64,000 bases of DNA. Origin: Streptomyces hayashii. Lineage in GTDB: Bacteria > Actinomycetota > Actinomycetes > Streptomycetales > Streptomycetaceae. Below, piece after piece: positions 26,914-38,043 of the stretch. The first letter of the stretch is position 1, and every line of letters begins with the position of its first letter. Made by a program: the position numbers and the translations under genes. The notes beneath the pieces are model-generated. The model had not been told where the DNA came from. It made no database searches and saw only the letters and a program-made list of their open reading frames with translations. The DNA lies in the NCBI RefSeq assembly GCF_024539815.1, contig NZ_JAHHIU010000095.1, positions 1-64,000 of the forward strand. Direction: 5' to 3'.

Positions 26914-28212
26914 TTACCGCACGCCCGCGACGGCGCAGGTCACGCCGTTGAGGAGGTAGGCGTCCGGTGCGGCGGTGTCGCCGGTGTGGGTGGCCTGGTA
27001 GCCGATGGTCACGGACGCGCCGGGTGCGATGATCGCGTCGTGGGACAGGTTCCGCGCCGTCACCCTGCCGGACGAGGGCGCGTAGGCGGCGTTCCAGCCG
27101 GAGGTGATGGTCTGCCCGCCGGGCAGGGTGAAGACCAGCGACCAGCCGTCGATCGCGGCGCTGCCCGTGTTGGTGACGGTGAGGTTCGCGGTCAGGCCGG
27201 AGTTCCATGCGCTGACGGCGCCGCTGACCCGGCAGTCCGCGTTGTCCGGCGGCGGGGTGGAGGTCTGGAACTGCGTGAAGAACTTCCACACCTCGGCGGG
27301 CAGCCAGGTCCGCGAGCCGCTGTCGCCGGGGGCCCCGTCCTGCGGGGCGGCGATGTGACCTTCGTCGAACGCGGCCCAGACGACCGGGTGCCCGGCCGAG
27401 CATCCGGAGTACGCGGTGATCCGATGCGTCAGGCTGCCCTGCGCCGGCTCGGGCGGGTTCTGGGCGGCGCAGCCGTTGTTCCTGACGAACCGGTCGCGCA
27501 GTCCCCGTCCGCCGGCGATGCCGAGGACGTTGTCCCTGACACCGTGCACGCCGAGGTAGGCGATGGGCTGGGTGCCGCCGCTGCATCCGCTGAGCTGCCC
27601 GCCGCTCTGGACGGCCACGGCGCGGAAGACCGTCGCCCGGGAACAGGCGAGCGCGTACGACATGGCGGCGCCGTAGCTGAAGCCGACGGCGAACCGCTGT
27701 GTCGTGTCGACGCACAGGTCCGACTCGACCCGCTTGAGGATGTCGTCGACGAGGGTGACGTCCTCACCGCCGGCGTTGGCCCAGCCGTTGTCGAGGCCCT
27801 GGGGAGCGATGAAGACGGCGCTGTTGCCCGCCAGGCGCTGGAGGCCGTAGTAGGCCCAGGCGCCCGTCTCCACGGTCCGCCCCGTCGACACGTCGGTGGC
27901 GGTGCCGCCCAGCCAGTGGAACCCGAACACCAGCCGGTAGGGGCGGTTGCGGTCGTAGCCGTCCGGGACGCGCAGGATGAAGGTGCGGTTCTTGCCGTTG
28001 CTCCGGATCGTGTACGTCCCACTGGTCAGGGTGGGGGCCTTGCCGCATCCGGCGGTGGGGGCGGCGGCGCCGCCGTGCGCGGCCGGCGCGCCGGAGGCCG
28101 TGAGCACGGCGTCCGCGCCCGGGGCGCTGCCCAGAACCCCTCCTCCTGCGGTCAGCACGAGCAGCGCCGCGATCACGGCGCCCCATAAGTGGAACCTCGG
28201 CCTCGTCGTCAT
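26914..28212 (-). CDS. Secreted esterase (PHB-depolymerase/feruloyl-esterase type) with CBM2
   Basis: 432 residues. Signal peptide with hydrophobic core LWGAVIAALLVLTAGGG, then an alpha/beta-hydrolase domain (55-310): RVPDGYDRNRPYRLVFGFHW, nucleophile Ser179 in AVGFSYGAAMSYA, and an acid/His region ending FDEGHIAAP. A TSTPPPDNA linker joins a C-terminal family 2 carbohydrate-binding module (about 327-430) with its bracketing cysteines and Trp residues. It would de-esterify plant cell-wall xylan (feruloyl or acetyl groups) outside the cell. ATG 28212 has GGGGAG four bases upstream; a start at 28266 has none. Divergent from the GH43-GH10 operon across a shared control region with CGAAA palindromes. 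Confidence 0.92.
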   Translation of the reverse strand: MTTRPRFHLWGAVIAALLVLTAGGGVLGSAPGADAVLTASGAPAAHGGAAAPTAGCGKAPTLTSGTYTIRSNGKNRTFILRVPDGYDRNRPYRLVFGFHWLGGTATDVSTGRTVETGAWAYYGLQRLAGNSAVFIAPQGLDNGWANAGGEDVTLVDDILKRVESDLCVDTTQRFAVGFSYGAAMSYALACSRATVFRAVAVQSGGQLSGCSGGTQPIAYLGVHGVRDNVLGIAGGRGLRDRFVRNNGCAAQNPPEPAQGSLTHRITAYSGCSAGHPVVWAAFDEGHIAAPQDGAPGDSGSRTWLPAEVWKFFTQFQTSTPPPDNADCRVSGAVSAWNSGLTANLTVTNTGSAAIDGWSLVFTLPGGQTITSGWNAAYAPSSGRVTARNLSHDAIIAPGASVTIGYQATHTGDTAAPDAYLLNGVTCAVAGVR

Positions 28213-28294
28213 GCGACTCCCCTGTCGGCGCCAGACAGGGGATGTCCAGCGCATGGACTCAGACATGGCATGTATATGCCACCAAGGAAACCGT

Positions 28295-28306
28295 TCGAAA
28301 TTTCGA
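28295..28306. promoter_or_regulatory. Operator-like palindrome TCGAAATTTCGA
   Basis: Perfect 12-base palindrome 83 bases upstream of the esterase start. Similar CGAA-N-TTCG elements are reported binding sites of LacI-type xylan regulators in Streptomyces. Confidence 0.6.
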
Positions 28307-28455
28307 TACGATTTCGGATCGCTGGCCCTACGGAGGCTAGAGAGACTCCGCAGCCTGTCAAGCCCTCACGGCCGGTCAGCTCTCCAGAAGCGTCCGGACG
28401 GCCGCCACTCGGGGCATTCAGGCCCCACGAGCCGACCATTGAAGACCCTCAAGCG

Positions 28456-28469
28456 CCGAAATATTTCGG
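28456..28469. promoter_or_regulatory. Operator-like palindrome CCGAAATATTTCGG
   Basis: Perfect 14-base palindrome 147 bases upstream of the GH43 start; same half-site (CGAAAT) as the copy at 28295, so probably the same regulator, which is not encoded in the window. Confidence 0.6.
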
Positions 28470-28615
28470 AGTAGGAACCGAATCATGCGACACATATTGA
28501 CGGGAGCTGTCGACCTCCTATCATCCTGATTGCTCGGCAAATCGATTGGCGTTCGCGATATCGACCATCGAAGGACCGCCCCCACCCCAGCACTCCTTCG
28601 CAGAGAGATCGATAC

Positions 28616-31542
<2,927 letters not shown>

Positions 31543-31631
31543 CCTGTGCCTTGCCCTGAGCGACGTCCACGGACCCCGGTGTGTGCCGGGGTTCGCGGAC
31601 GTCAGCAGGACCGGGCCCAGCGGACACGTAG

Positions 31632-31699
31632 CTCAGGACCTCAGGAAGTCAGGAAGTCAGGAAGTCAGGAGTTCAGGAAGGAGGAGCTCAGGAAGTCAG
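31632..31699. repeat. Tandem TCAGGAAG octamers
   Basis: TCAGGAAG is repeated three times without gaps from 31641, with further diverged copies to 31699 (TTCAGGAAG, CTCAGGAAG). It ends at the stop of the next minus-strand gene. Slipped-strand expansion is likely. Confidence 0.85.
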
Positions 31700-32055
31700 T
31701 AGGGCCGCAACGACATGCCCGCCGCGGTCAGCGACACCTCGATGTCGTCGCTCCACGAGCAGACCTCCAGCCACGACAGGTAGCCGCCCTGGGTGAAGAC
31801 CAGGACCTCGCCGGGATACTCGCCCGCGTCGGTGACGAACTGCGCTGCCGCCGCCACCACGGTGCCGGGGCCGGTGGGCGCGGCCTCCGCCTCGTCGGCG
31901 CGCACCTCGAAGAACGCGGTGCCACAACCGCAGGTGCAGCGCGACAGGACGTTGAGATGCGGGAGCTGCCTTCGCAGCGCGACATGAACGGGACGCTCCG
32001 TGTCCAGCATGGCCTTGAGCGCGGCGGCCACGTCGGCGGGCAGATTCTCGGTCAT
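31696..32055 (-). CDS. Conserved-looking hypothetical protein with a CxCxC motif
   Basis: 119 residues, MTENLPADVAAALKAMLDTE onward. RCTCGCGTAFFEV near residues 39-51 places three cysteines in CxCxC, possibly metal-binding; the rest is a mixed alpha/beta fold ending FTQGGYLSWLEVCSWSDDIEV. No signal or membrane segment. I do not recognise the family. Its stop runs into the TCAGGAAG repeats, and a possible short gene ends five bases upstream of its start. Confidence 0.7.
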   Translation of the reverse strand: MTENLPADVAAALKAMLDTERPVHVALRRQLPHLNVLSRCTCGCGTAFFEVRADEAEAAPTGPGTVVAAAAQFVTDAGEYPGEVLVFTQGGYLSWLEVCSWSDDIEVSLTAAGMSLRPY

Positions 32056-32059
32056 CCAC

Positions 32060-32284
32060 TCACCGTATCCGGCCAGGGACGTCGGCTGTTCTCCCGCTCG
32101 GCGGACCAGGTCGGGGCCGGTGCCGTTCGCACGCGTCGATCGGACCCGCGTCGCCGAGCACGTCCAGCAGCACGGCGTCTCGGCGCGCCTTGGCTCGTCC
32201 ACCGGGACGGACCGGCTCTCGACCCGCGAAGTCCCAGGAGCGGCCGAGCGGTTCGCAGGACGCACACCACGCGCCGGTCGACAT
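32060..32284 (-). CDS. Possible short gene upstream of the CxCxC protein
   Basis: 74 residues, MSTGAWCASCEPLGRSWDFA onward. Third positions are strongly GC-biased over the first 50 codons, and its stop lies four bases before the ATG of the following gene, as in an operon. A CxxC pair near the N-terminus could bind metal. There is no good ribosome site and no recognised family, so it may be a decayed or false gene. The 337-base gap between flanking genes otherwise holds only the leader of the DUF2235 gene. Confidence 0.3.
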   Translation of the reverse strand: MSTGAWCASCEPLGRSWDFAGREPVRPGGRAKARRDAVLLDVLGDAGPIDACERHRPRPGPPSGRTADVPGRIR

Positions 32285-32392
32285 GTCGGTGATCGCCGCA
32301 TGCCGCATGCCGAGGTATGGCGGGGCCCGCCGAGTGGTGCGAGCATGGAAGTGGTGCTGGACACCACTCCGCGCTCTCGCCAGGAGGTGGTC

Positions 32393-33604
32393 ATGGCCAA
32401 GCGCCTCGTCGTCTGTTGCGACGGCACCTGGAACTTCGCCGACCAACCGAGCCGAACGAATGTGGCCAAGGTCGCCCTGTCCGTGCGTCCGGGGTTCGCC
32501 GCCGGCAAGGAGCAACGCGTCTACTACCACAGCGGTGTCGGCACCCAACGGAGGGACCGGCTGCGCGGGGGCGCGTTCGGCATGGGCCTGTCCCGGAACG
32601 TCATCGACGCCTACCGGTTCCTCGTCGAGACCTACGAGCCCGACGACGAGCTGTTCCTCTTCGGCTTCAGCCGCGGCGCGTTCACCGCGCGCAGTCTGGC
32701 GGGCCTGCTGCGCAACAGCGGGATTCTGCGCCGGGACCACGCCGACCGGATTCCGGAGGCATGGTCCCTGTACCGGGACCGGGTCGAGCATCCCAACGGT
32801 GCGGCGGCCACGCTGTTCCGCCGCTCCTACGCGCGCGAGACGGACATCCGCTTCATCGGGGTGTGGGACACCGTCGGCGCTCTCGGCATTCCGCTCCCGG
32901 ACGCCGCCTGGCTCCAGCCGGCGGTGAACCGCTTCAACCACCGATGGGCTTTCCATGACACGGAGTTGAGCAGTTGGGTCAGGGCCGCCTTCCACGCTCT
33001 GGCCGTCGACGAGCAGCGTTCGGCGTTCCGGCCGACCTTGTGGCACCAGCAGCCGGGCGCCGACAGTGCGGGCCAGGAACTGAAGCAGGTCTGGTTCGCC
33101 GGAGTGCACTGCGACGCCGGCGGCGGCTACAAGGAAACGGGCCTGTCCGACATCGCCCTGCTGTGGATGGTCGATCAGGCCCGCAGACACGGGCTGGAGT
33201 TCGACCCCGGCGTGCTCAGCGAGGCCGGACCCGAAGTGATGAAGCCCGAGGACAGCATCGAGTTCCGGGTACGGCCGGACGGCTTCGGCGCGCTGCACTC
33301 CTCGCGTACGGGTCTGTACCGGCTGGCCAAACCGCTGCACCGGCCGCTCGGCGAGGCGGCGAACACCGAAGGCGGGTTGGACGGCAACGAGTTCCTGTCG
33401 GTGCCCGCCAAGGAACGCCGCGACGGCGACCCTCGCTACCGGCCGCCGGGACTGGAACGGTATCTCGCCGTTCAGGAGCGGGTGCGGCTGGAGCCGGTGC
33501 TGCTCCCCGACCTCGCGGCGGGCCTGCCGCCCCTGCCGCCTGCGCCGGCGGCCCCCGAGCCGCAATCGGCCGATGCGTCCGAGGGCCTCCGCGAAACGCC
33601 CTGA
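32393..33604 (+). CDS. DUF2235 alpha/beta-hydrolase (Tle1-like)
   Basis: 403 residues. KRLVVCCDGTWNFADQPSRTNVAK is the family's opening; ELFLFGFSRGAFTARSLAGLL holds the GxSxG nucleophile Ser (about residue 95); IGVWDTVGALGIP the acid region; WFAGVHCDAGGGYKETGLSD the His-containing end. The family includes type VI phospholipase effectors, but also many stand-alone bacterial and fungal enzymes. No signal peptide and no secretion genes nearby, so an intracellular lipase/esterase of unknown target is the safest call. AGGAGGT six bases before the ATG. The C-terminus is a Pro/Ala-rich tail. Followed by a 9-bp terminator. Confidence 0.9.
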   Translation: MAKRLVVCCDGTWNFADQPSRTNVAKVALSVRPGFAAGKEQRVYYHSGVGTQRRDRLRGGAFGMGLSRNVIDAYRFLVETYEPDDELFLFGFSRGAFTARSLAGLLRNSGILRRDHADRIPEAWSLYRDRVEHPNGAAATLFRRSYARETDIRFIGVWDTVGALGIPLPDAAWLQPAVNRFNHRWAFHDTELSSWVRAAFHALAVDEQRSAFRPTLWHQQPGADSAGQELKQVWFAGVHCDAGGGYKETGLSDIALLWMVDQARRHGLEFDPGVLSEAGPEVMKPEDSIEFRVRPDGFGALHSSRTGLYRLAKPLHRPLGEAANTEGGLDGNEFLSVPAKERRDGDPRYRPPGLERYLAVQERVRLEPVLLPDLAAGLPPLPPAPAAPEPQSADASEGLRETP

Positions 33605-33621
33605 CGCCGCACGGACGTCTC

Positions 33622-33644
33622 GCCCGGTCCGGTCGGGACCGGGC
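33622..33644 (+). terminator. Terminator after the DUF2235 gene
   Basis: Perfect 9-bp stem 33622-33630/33636-33644 with a five-base loop, 18 bases after the stop, in the gap between convergent genes. Confidence 0.65.
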
Positions 33645-33777
33645 TCACGTCGGGGCCGGTCGAGCCGCGGGCCGAGGCTGCGGCCGTGCCGCTCTGACGG
33701 GTCGCCACCGCTCGGGAGCCTCCGAGGGAGAGCCCGCGTCCGAATACGTCAGGTCGTCACCGGTCGGGCCGCAGGCG

Positions 33778-35310
33778 TCAACGGCGGCCGGACGTCTCCC
33801 GGCCGACCCGGTACAACTCCTGTGAGGTGGCGATCAGTTCGCGTCGCTCCTTCTTCGATCCCACCATCGGCTGGGAGCCGTGCAGGGAGACCTGGGCGCT
33901 CTCGGGGAGGTAGCGGACCGTGATCAGCCCGATGACGCCGGCCGCCATGAGGTAGTACGCGGGCACCATGTCGTTTCCGGTGATGCTCACCAGCGCCTCC
34001 GTGACCAGCGGGGTGGTACCGCCGAACGCGGCCACCGCGAAGTTGAAGCCGATGCCCATCGCGGCGTACCGCACGGCCGTGGGGAACAGCGCCGGCAGGG
34101 TCGCGGCGCTCGGCGCGGCGAAGCACGCCAGCAGCGTGGACAGGATCAGCACGCCGAAGATCGGCGGCCATGTCCCGTCCATCTTGATGAGCAGGAAGGA
34201 GGGGACGGCGAGCACGATCATGCCGACCGCCGCGTAGCCGTAGAGGGGGCGCCGGCCCACGTGGTCGCTGAGCCGGCCCAGGAAGGTGATCAGCAGCACG
34301 ATCCACACCATGCCCACCAGCACGAGCACGTCCGCGGAGCTGCTGGAGCGGCCGAGGGTCTCGGTCTGGTAGGTGGGCAGGAAGCCCGTGACCATGTAGT
34401 TGGTGACGTTGTAGAGCAGCACCAGACCCATGCAGATGAGCAGGGCCCGCCAGTGGTCCTTGACGATGGTCTTGAACTCGGTGCCCGCCGATTCCTTGGC
34501 GAGACTCTGCTCGTGCTCGTCGAGCTGCTGCTGGAATGCGGGCGACTCCTCCAGCTTGAGACGCATGTACAGGCCGATCACGCCGAGCGGTCCCGCGATC
34601 AGGAAGGGGATCCGCCAGCCCCAGGAGAGCATCTGTGCGTCGCTGAGGGCGAGGTTCAACGTGGTGACCAGGGCCGAGCCCAGTGCGTAGCCGACGAAGG
34701 TGCCGAAGTCGAGCCAGCTGGAGAGGAAGCCGCGACGCCGGTCGGGCGAGTACTCGGCGACGAAGGTCGTGGCGCCTCCGTACTCGCCGCCGGTGGAGAA
34801 GCCCTGCAGCATGCGCGCGAGCAGCAGCAGGATCGGCGCGGCGATGCCGATGGTGGCGTAACTGGGGATGAGGCCGATGGCGAACGTGCCGACCGCCATC
34901 ATGATCATGGTGGTGGCGAGCACCTTCTGCCGGCCGAGGCGGTCCCCGAGGGGCCCGAAGACCAGTCCGCCGAGTGGACGCACGACGAACGCCGCGGCGA
35001 AGGTGGCGAAGGAGGAGATCACCTGCGCGGCAGGGGACGCCCCGGGGAAGAAGACCTTGCCGATGGTGGCGGCGAGGTAACTGTAGACGCCGAAGTCGAA
35101 CCACTCCATGCAGTTGCCGAGCGCCGAGGCGCCGACCGCCCGCCGGAGCAGCGGGGACTCGACGACCTGCACGTCCTCGTCGCGGAAGGGACGCTTGTTC
35201 CGCCTCAGCCTGCGGGTCAGGTCCTGGCGGACCTGAGTGGGTAGTCCGGTGATCTGGACCTGCCCGGACCGAGGTGGTTCGGGCTGCCCGTCGGTCAGTA
35301 CGTCAGCCAC
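33778..35310 (-). CDS. MFS transporter, metabolite:H+ symporter (ProP-like) family
   Basis: 510 residues, twelve transmembrane helices. GNCMEWFDFGVYSYLAATIGK is the diagnostic first helix of the MHS family; FGPLGDRLGRQKVL is the MFS loop 2-3 motif; LLARMLQGFSTGGEYGGATTF and SDHVGRRPLYG are further signatures. A 55-residue cytoplasmic N-terminal extension with a basic patch (TRRLRRNKRPF) precedes the first helix. Substrates in the family include proline, betaine, citrate and shikimate; none can be chosen here. Convergent with the DUF2235 gene. Confidence 0.93.
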   Translation of the reverse strand: MADVLTDGQPEPPRSGQVQITGLPTQVRQDLTRRLRRNKRPFRDEDVQVVESPLLRRAVGASALGNCMEWFDFGVYSYLAATIGKVFFPGASPAAQVISSFATFAAAFVVRPLGGLVFGPLGDRLGRQKVLATTMIMMAVGTFAIGLIPSYATIGIAAPILLLLARMLQGFSTGGEYGGATTFVAEYSPDRRRGFLSSWLDFGTFVGYALGSALVTTLNLALSDAQMLSWGWRIPFLIAGPLGVIGLYMRLKLEESPAFQQQLDEHEQSLAKESAGTEFKTIVKDHWRALLICMGLVLLYNVTNYMVTGFLPTYQTETLGRSSSSADVLVLVGMVWIVLLITFLGRLSDHVGRRPLYGYAAVGMIVLAVPSFLLIKMDGTWPPIFGVLILSTLLACFAAPSAATLPALFPTAVRYAAMGIGFNFAVAAFGGTTPLVTEALVSITGNDMVPAYYLMAAGVIGLITVRYLPESAQVSLHGSQPMVGSKKERRELIATSQELYRVGRETSGRR

Positions 35311-35559
35311 TTCAGTTCCTTACTCGTCTCGCCTGAGATGCTTGCGTGAGATGCCCTGTGCACACAGTGAGGCGCCAGGTGCTTTCCGTGCGTAAAGACT
35401 CTGTTGCCCGCTTTCCCGTGGCTCACGCAGTGATGGGGGACACGCCGCCGCTCCCACGTCCGGCGGAAGGATCAGCACCCCGTTTGCGGAAAGTAACCGG
35501 AGGATCGGCGTCCTGGGCCGAGTTGCGGGACGGGGTGGTGTGCATGATCGGATGAGGTG

Positions 35560-36819
35560 ATGCGCACCCCCCACCGCACAGAGCCGCATCACCGTCCTCA
35601 CGACCGTTCCGCCGCGCCGCGCGACCCCTACGAGGAGCTCGGCGCCCTCGACGACGGCCCGGTGGAGGAGTTTCCGGGCGCGGACGCCTCCGTCCGCCGG
35701 GCGCGGCAGGGGGAGGAGCCGGAGTGGACCGCGCCCGACCACCGCCGCGGTGGACGGAACGGCCGTCGAAGTCGACGTCGGCGTAAGGGCAATCGCTTCC
35801 CCGGACCGTCGTTCCTGGTGAAGACGGTGGTCGGGCTGGTCGTCCTCACCGCGTTCGTCGGCCTCGCCGACCGCTGGGCGCTGCTGTACGCGCAGCACAG
35901 GGCCGCCGAGAGCCTCAAGGAGCAGCTGGGCCTGGCCGCGGCCCCCGAGGTGGAGATCGGCGGCTTCCCCTTCCTCACCCAGGTCGCCGCCCGCCGACTG
36001 GACTCGGTGCGGGTGACCGTGCCGGACGTCGCGGCCGACCGGGTGTCGCTGGCGAGGGTGACGGCCACGGCCCATGACATCCGGTTGGACACCGACGGTT
36101 TCACCACCGTGCGCGGCGCGCACGTCTCCCGGCTCGACGGCGACGTGCTGCTGTCCTTCTCGGACCTCAACCGTGAACTCGGCGCGTCTCAGGTGCGGTT
36201 CACCGGTGAAGGTCGTGACCGGGTCCAGGCCCGGGGCACCCTGCCGGTCGCCGGACACGATCTGCGGCTGCGTGCCGGGGCCACGATCCAGCGGAACGGT
36301 GAACGGGGCATCGCCACCAGGATCGGCGGCATACGTCTGGACATCGGGGATCTGGCCACCTTCCGGCCCGGGACGCGCGCTTCGGACGGCCTGCACCTGA
36401 CGCCGAAGGCCTCCGCCGACCTCGCCCGGGAGACCCGCAAGGCGAAAGCACTGCTGTCCGTGCCCGCGCTCGTACGACGTCTGGGGGTGCCCGAGGCGAC
36501 CGCGCGCGCCGCTCTGAGCGACGACGGCGAACTCTCCGAGGTGGCCGGCTCCCCGCGCTTCGCCCGCGAGGCACGCAGCCTGAACCTCATCGACCTGGCA
36601 GCGGACCACCCCGAGGCGCTCCGCGCTCTGGGCCTCGAACCCGACCTCCTCGACGCCCTGTCCCGGCTCACCCGCCCGGCCCTCGCCGACCGGTTGTCCC
36701 TGGCCTTCGAACTGCCCGAGCCGCCGGACGGGAACGTGCGCCTGCGGTCCGTACACGTCGAACGGGACGGCATCCGGGTCCGGCTCACCGGCTCCGAGCT
36801 GGCCGTCGGGGGCTCCTGA
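35560..36819 (+). CDS. DUF2993 (LmeA-like) membrane-anchored protein
   Basis: 419 residues from ATG 35560; the GTG three bases earlier is equally possible since GATGAGG directly precedes both. Residues 1-85 are a disordered, charged cytoplasmic part (NGRRSRRRRKGNRFPG); PSFLVKTVVGLVVLTAFVGLADRWA is one transmembrane segment; the exported remainder is DUF2993 (GGFPFLTQVAARRLDSVRVTV), a lipid-binding tubular fold whose mycobacterial member LmeA helps mannan elongation. Role here unknown but envelope-related. Confidence 0.88.
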   Translation: MRTPHRTEPHHRPHDRSAAPRDPYEELGALDDGPVEEFPGADASVRRARQGEEPEWTAPDHRRGGRNGRRSRRRRKGNRFPGPSFLVKTVVGLVVLTAFVGLADRWALLYAQHRAAESLKEQLGLAAAPEVEIGGFPFLTQVAARRLDSVRVTVPDVAADRVSLARVTATAHDIRLDTDGFTTVRGAHVSRLDGDVLLSFSDLNRELGASQVRFTGEGRDRVQARGTLPVAGHDLRLRAGATIQRNGERGIATRIGGIRLDIGDLATFRPGTRASDGLHLTPKASADLARETRKAKALLSVPALVRRLGVPEATARAALSDDGELSEVAGSPRFAREARSLNLIDLAADHPEALRALGLEPDLLDALSRLTRPALADRLSLAFELPEPPDGNVRLRSVHVERDGIRVRLTGSELAVGGS

Positions 36820-36963
36820 CCGGCTCAGGGCCACGCATCGTCGTCGGCCCGGGCACGGGCGTGCCGAGGCGGGGTCGCTCACGCTGGGGCGCTGACGCCG
36901 GCTCACCGGCCGGCGGCGCGCGACCCCTCCCCCGCGCACCGGTCGGCGACGCGGGCAGACGAC

Positions 36964-37785
36964 TCAGCCGGCCGTGGGCCCCGGCTCCCACGGTCGCGGC
37001 CCCACACCGTCCTGCCAGCGCAGGAGCTCCCCGCCGTCCACGCACACGATGCCGCACTGGTCGGCGTACTCGACCGCAGGAGCCGTGAAGTCGCTGGTGG
37101 TGACCATGACGGCGACGTCGGCCTCGTGAACGGTGAAACAGGTGCCGCCGAACCGCTGCATGTCCTGGGACCCGACCCGGTTGGTGTCGCGGTACCGCTT
37201 GCACTGGATGACGACCAGCCGGCCGTCCGGCGTCCTCGCCACGACATCCGCGCCCAGGTCGCCGGCCCCGCCCACGACGTCCACGTCGAGGCAGCCGTCG
37301 CGACGACACAGCTCGGCTATCGCCTGCTCGAACTCGTAGGGGTCCAGCGCCTCGTAGCCGGCCTCCTCGGTGGCCGCGCCGGCGTCGTCCAAGGGTTCGA
37401 CGAGGGCGCCCGTACGCTCCATGTCGGCGGGTCCGCCGCACGACTGTGCCCCGGCCGCCGCGGGAACGGCGACAGGGGCGGGGGCGTCGAGGGCGTCGAG
37501 GGCCGTCGTCGTGGCCTCGTCCAGGGCTTTCGCGGCGCGGCGCGCGATCCTCGCCGCCGATATCCGACGCCCTCCGCGCCGACCGGCCGCCACGCTGCCG
37601 ACGCCGACGAGGACGAGGGCGACGGCCCAAGCGGGACGGTGCTCGGCGGCGGCCGCCGCCGTACGCGCGACCACGCCCACCAGAGTCAGGAGTACGGCGA
37701 GAAGGGCGAAGTACAGGGCCGTCGACCGCAGTTCGAACCGACGGGAGCGGCGTGCGCCACGCGAAGCACGGACGGGTACGGCCAT
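36964..37785 (-). CDS. Membrane-anchored Mrr-like restriction endonuclease domain protein
   Basis: 273 residues from ATG 37785 (GGAGG 10 bases upstream). Two transmembrane helices (TALYFALLAVLLTLVGVVA; AWAVALVLVGVGSVAAG) precede a C-terminal Mrr_cat domain: YEFEQAIAELCRRDG, GGAGDLGADVVARTPDGRLVVIQCKRY with the D...QxK nuclease motif (GADV / QCK), and GTCFTVHEADVAVMVTTSDFT. Mrr domains cut modified or foreign DNA; membrane-linked forms are widespread in actinomycetes with unclear function. No methylase partner is nearby, which fits a type IV-like or non-restriction role. Confidence 0.87.
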   Translation of the reverse strand: MAVPVRASRGARRSRRFELRSTALYFALLAVLLTLVGVVARTAAAAAEHRPAWAVALVLVGVGSVAAGRRGGRRISAARIARRAAKALDEATTTALDALDAPAPVAVPAAAGAQSCGGPADMERTGALVEPLDDAGAATEEAGYEALDPYEFEQAIAELCRRDGCLDVDVVGGAGDLGADVVARTPDGRLVVIQCKRYRDTNRVGSQDMQRFGGTCFTVHEADVAVMVTTSDFTAPAVEYADQCGIVCVDGGELLRWQDGVGPRPWEPGPTAG

Positions 37786-38043
37786 GGTGATGGTTCCTCC
37801 CCAAGACGCCAACGAAGATCAACACGCGTCTTCCCGGGTACGGGAGGTTCTATCGAACCGGCGCGATCACCTCGACCGCCCCGGACCGCGCGCCCGGCCG
37901 CTCCCCGAGTACGTCATGATCGAACCGGGGCCCGGCCCGGGCGGGACGAGCGGCTGCGTTCAGCGGCTTCGTTTGCGGGCGCCTGGGCAGTCGGGAAAGC
38001 GGGCATCGCCCACCGGGGATGCCGCCAGTCGAGCAGGGAGAGC

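Larger units (their letters stand above)
28213..28615. promoter_or_regulatory. Divergent control region of the xylan locus
   Basis: 403 bases between the esterase and the GH43 gene, unusually AT-rich for this genome, with no gene. It contains two palindromes of the CGAAA...TTTCG type (28295-28306, 28456-28469). It must contain both promoters. Confidence 0.7.

Noticed and set aside
32393-33604. Type VI secretion effector call for the DUF2235 protein
   Set aside because: No secretion or immunity genes are nearby and the family has many stand-alone members.
36964-37785. Type I restriction subunit
   Set aside because: Only the Mrr-like nuclease domain with membrane helices is present; there is no helicase, specificity or methylase gene.
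37126-38043. Long N-terminal extension of the SpoIIE phosphatase frame
   Set aside because: It overlaps the Mrr-like gene on the other strand, has shadow composition, and a good ribosome site precedes the ATG at 38044.
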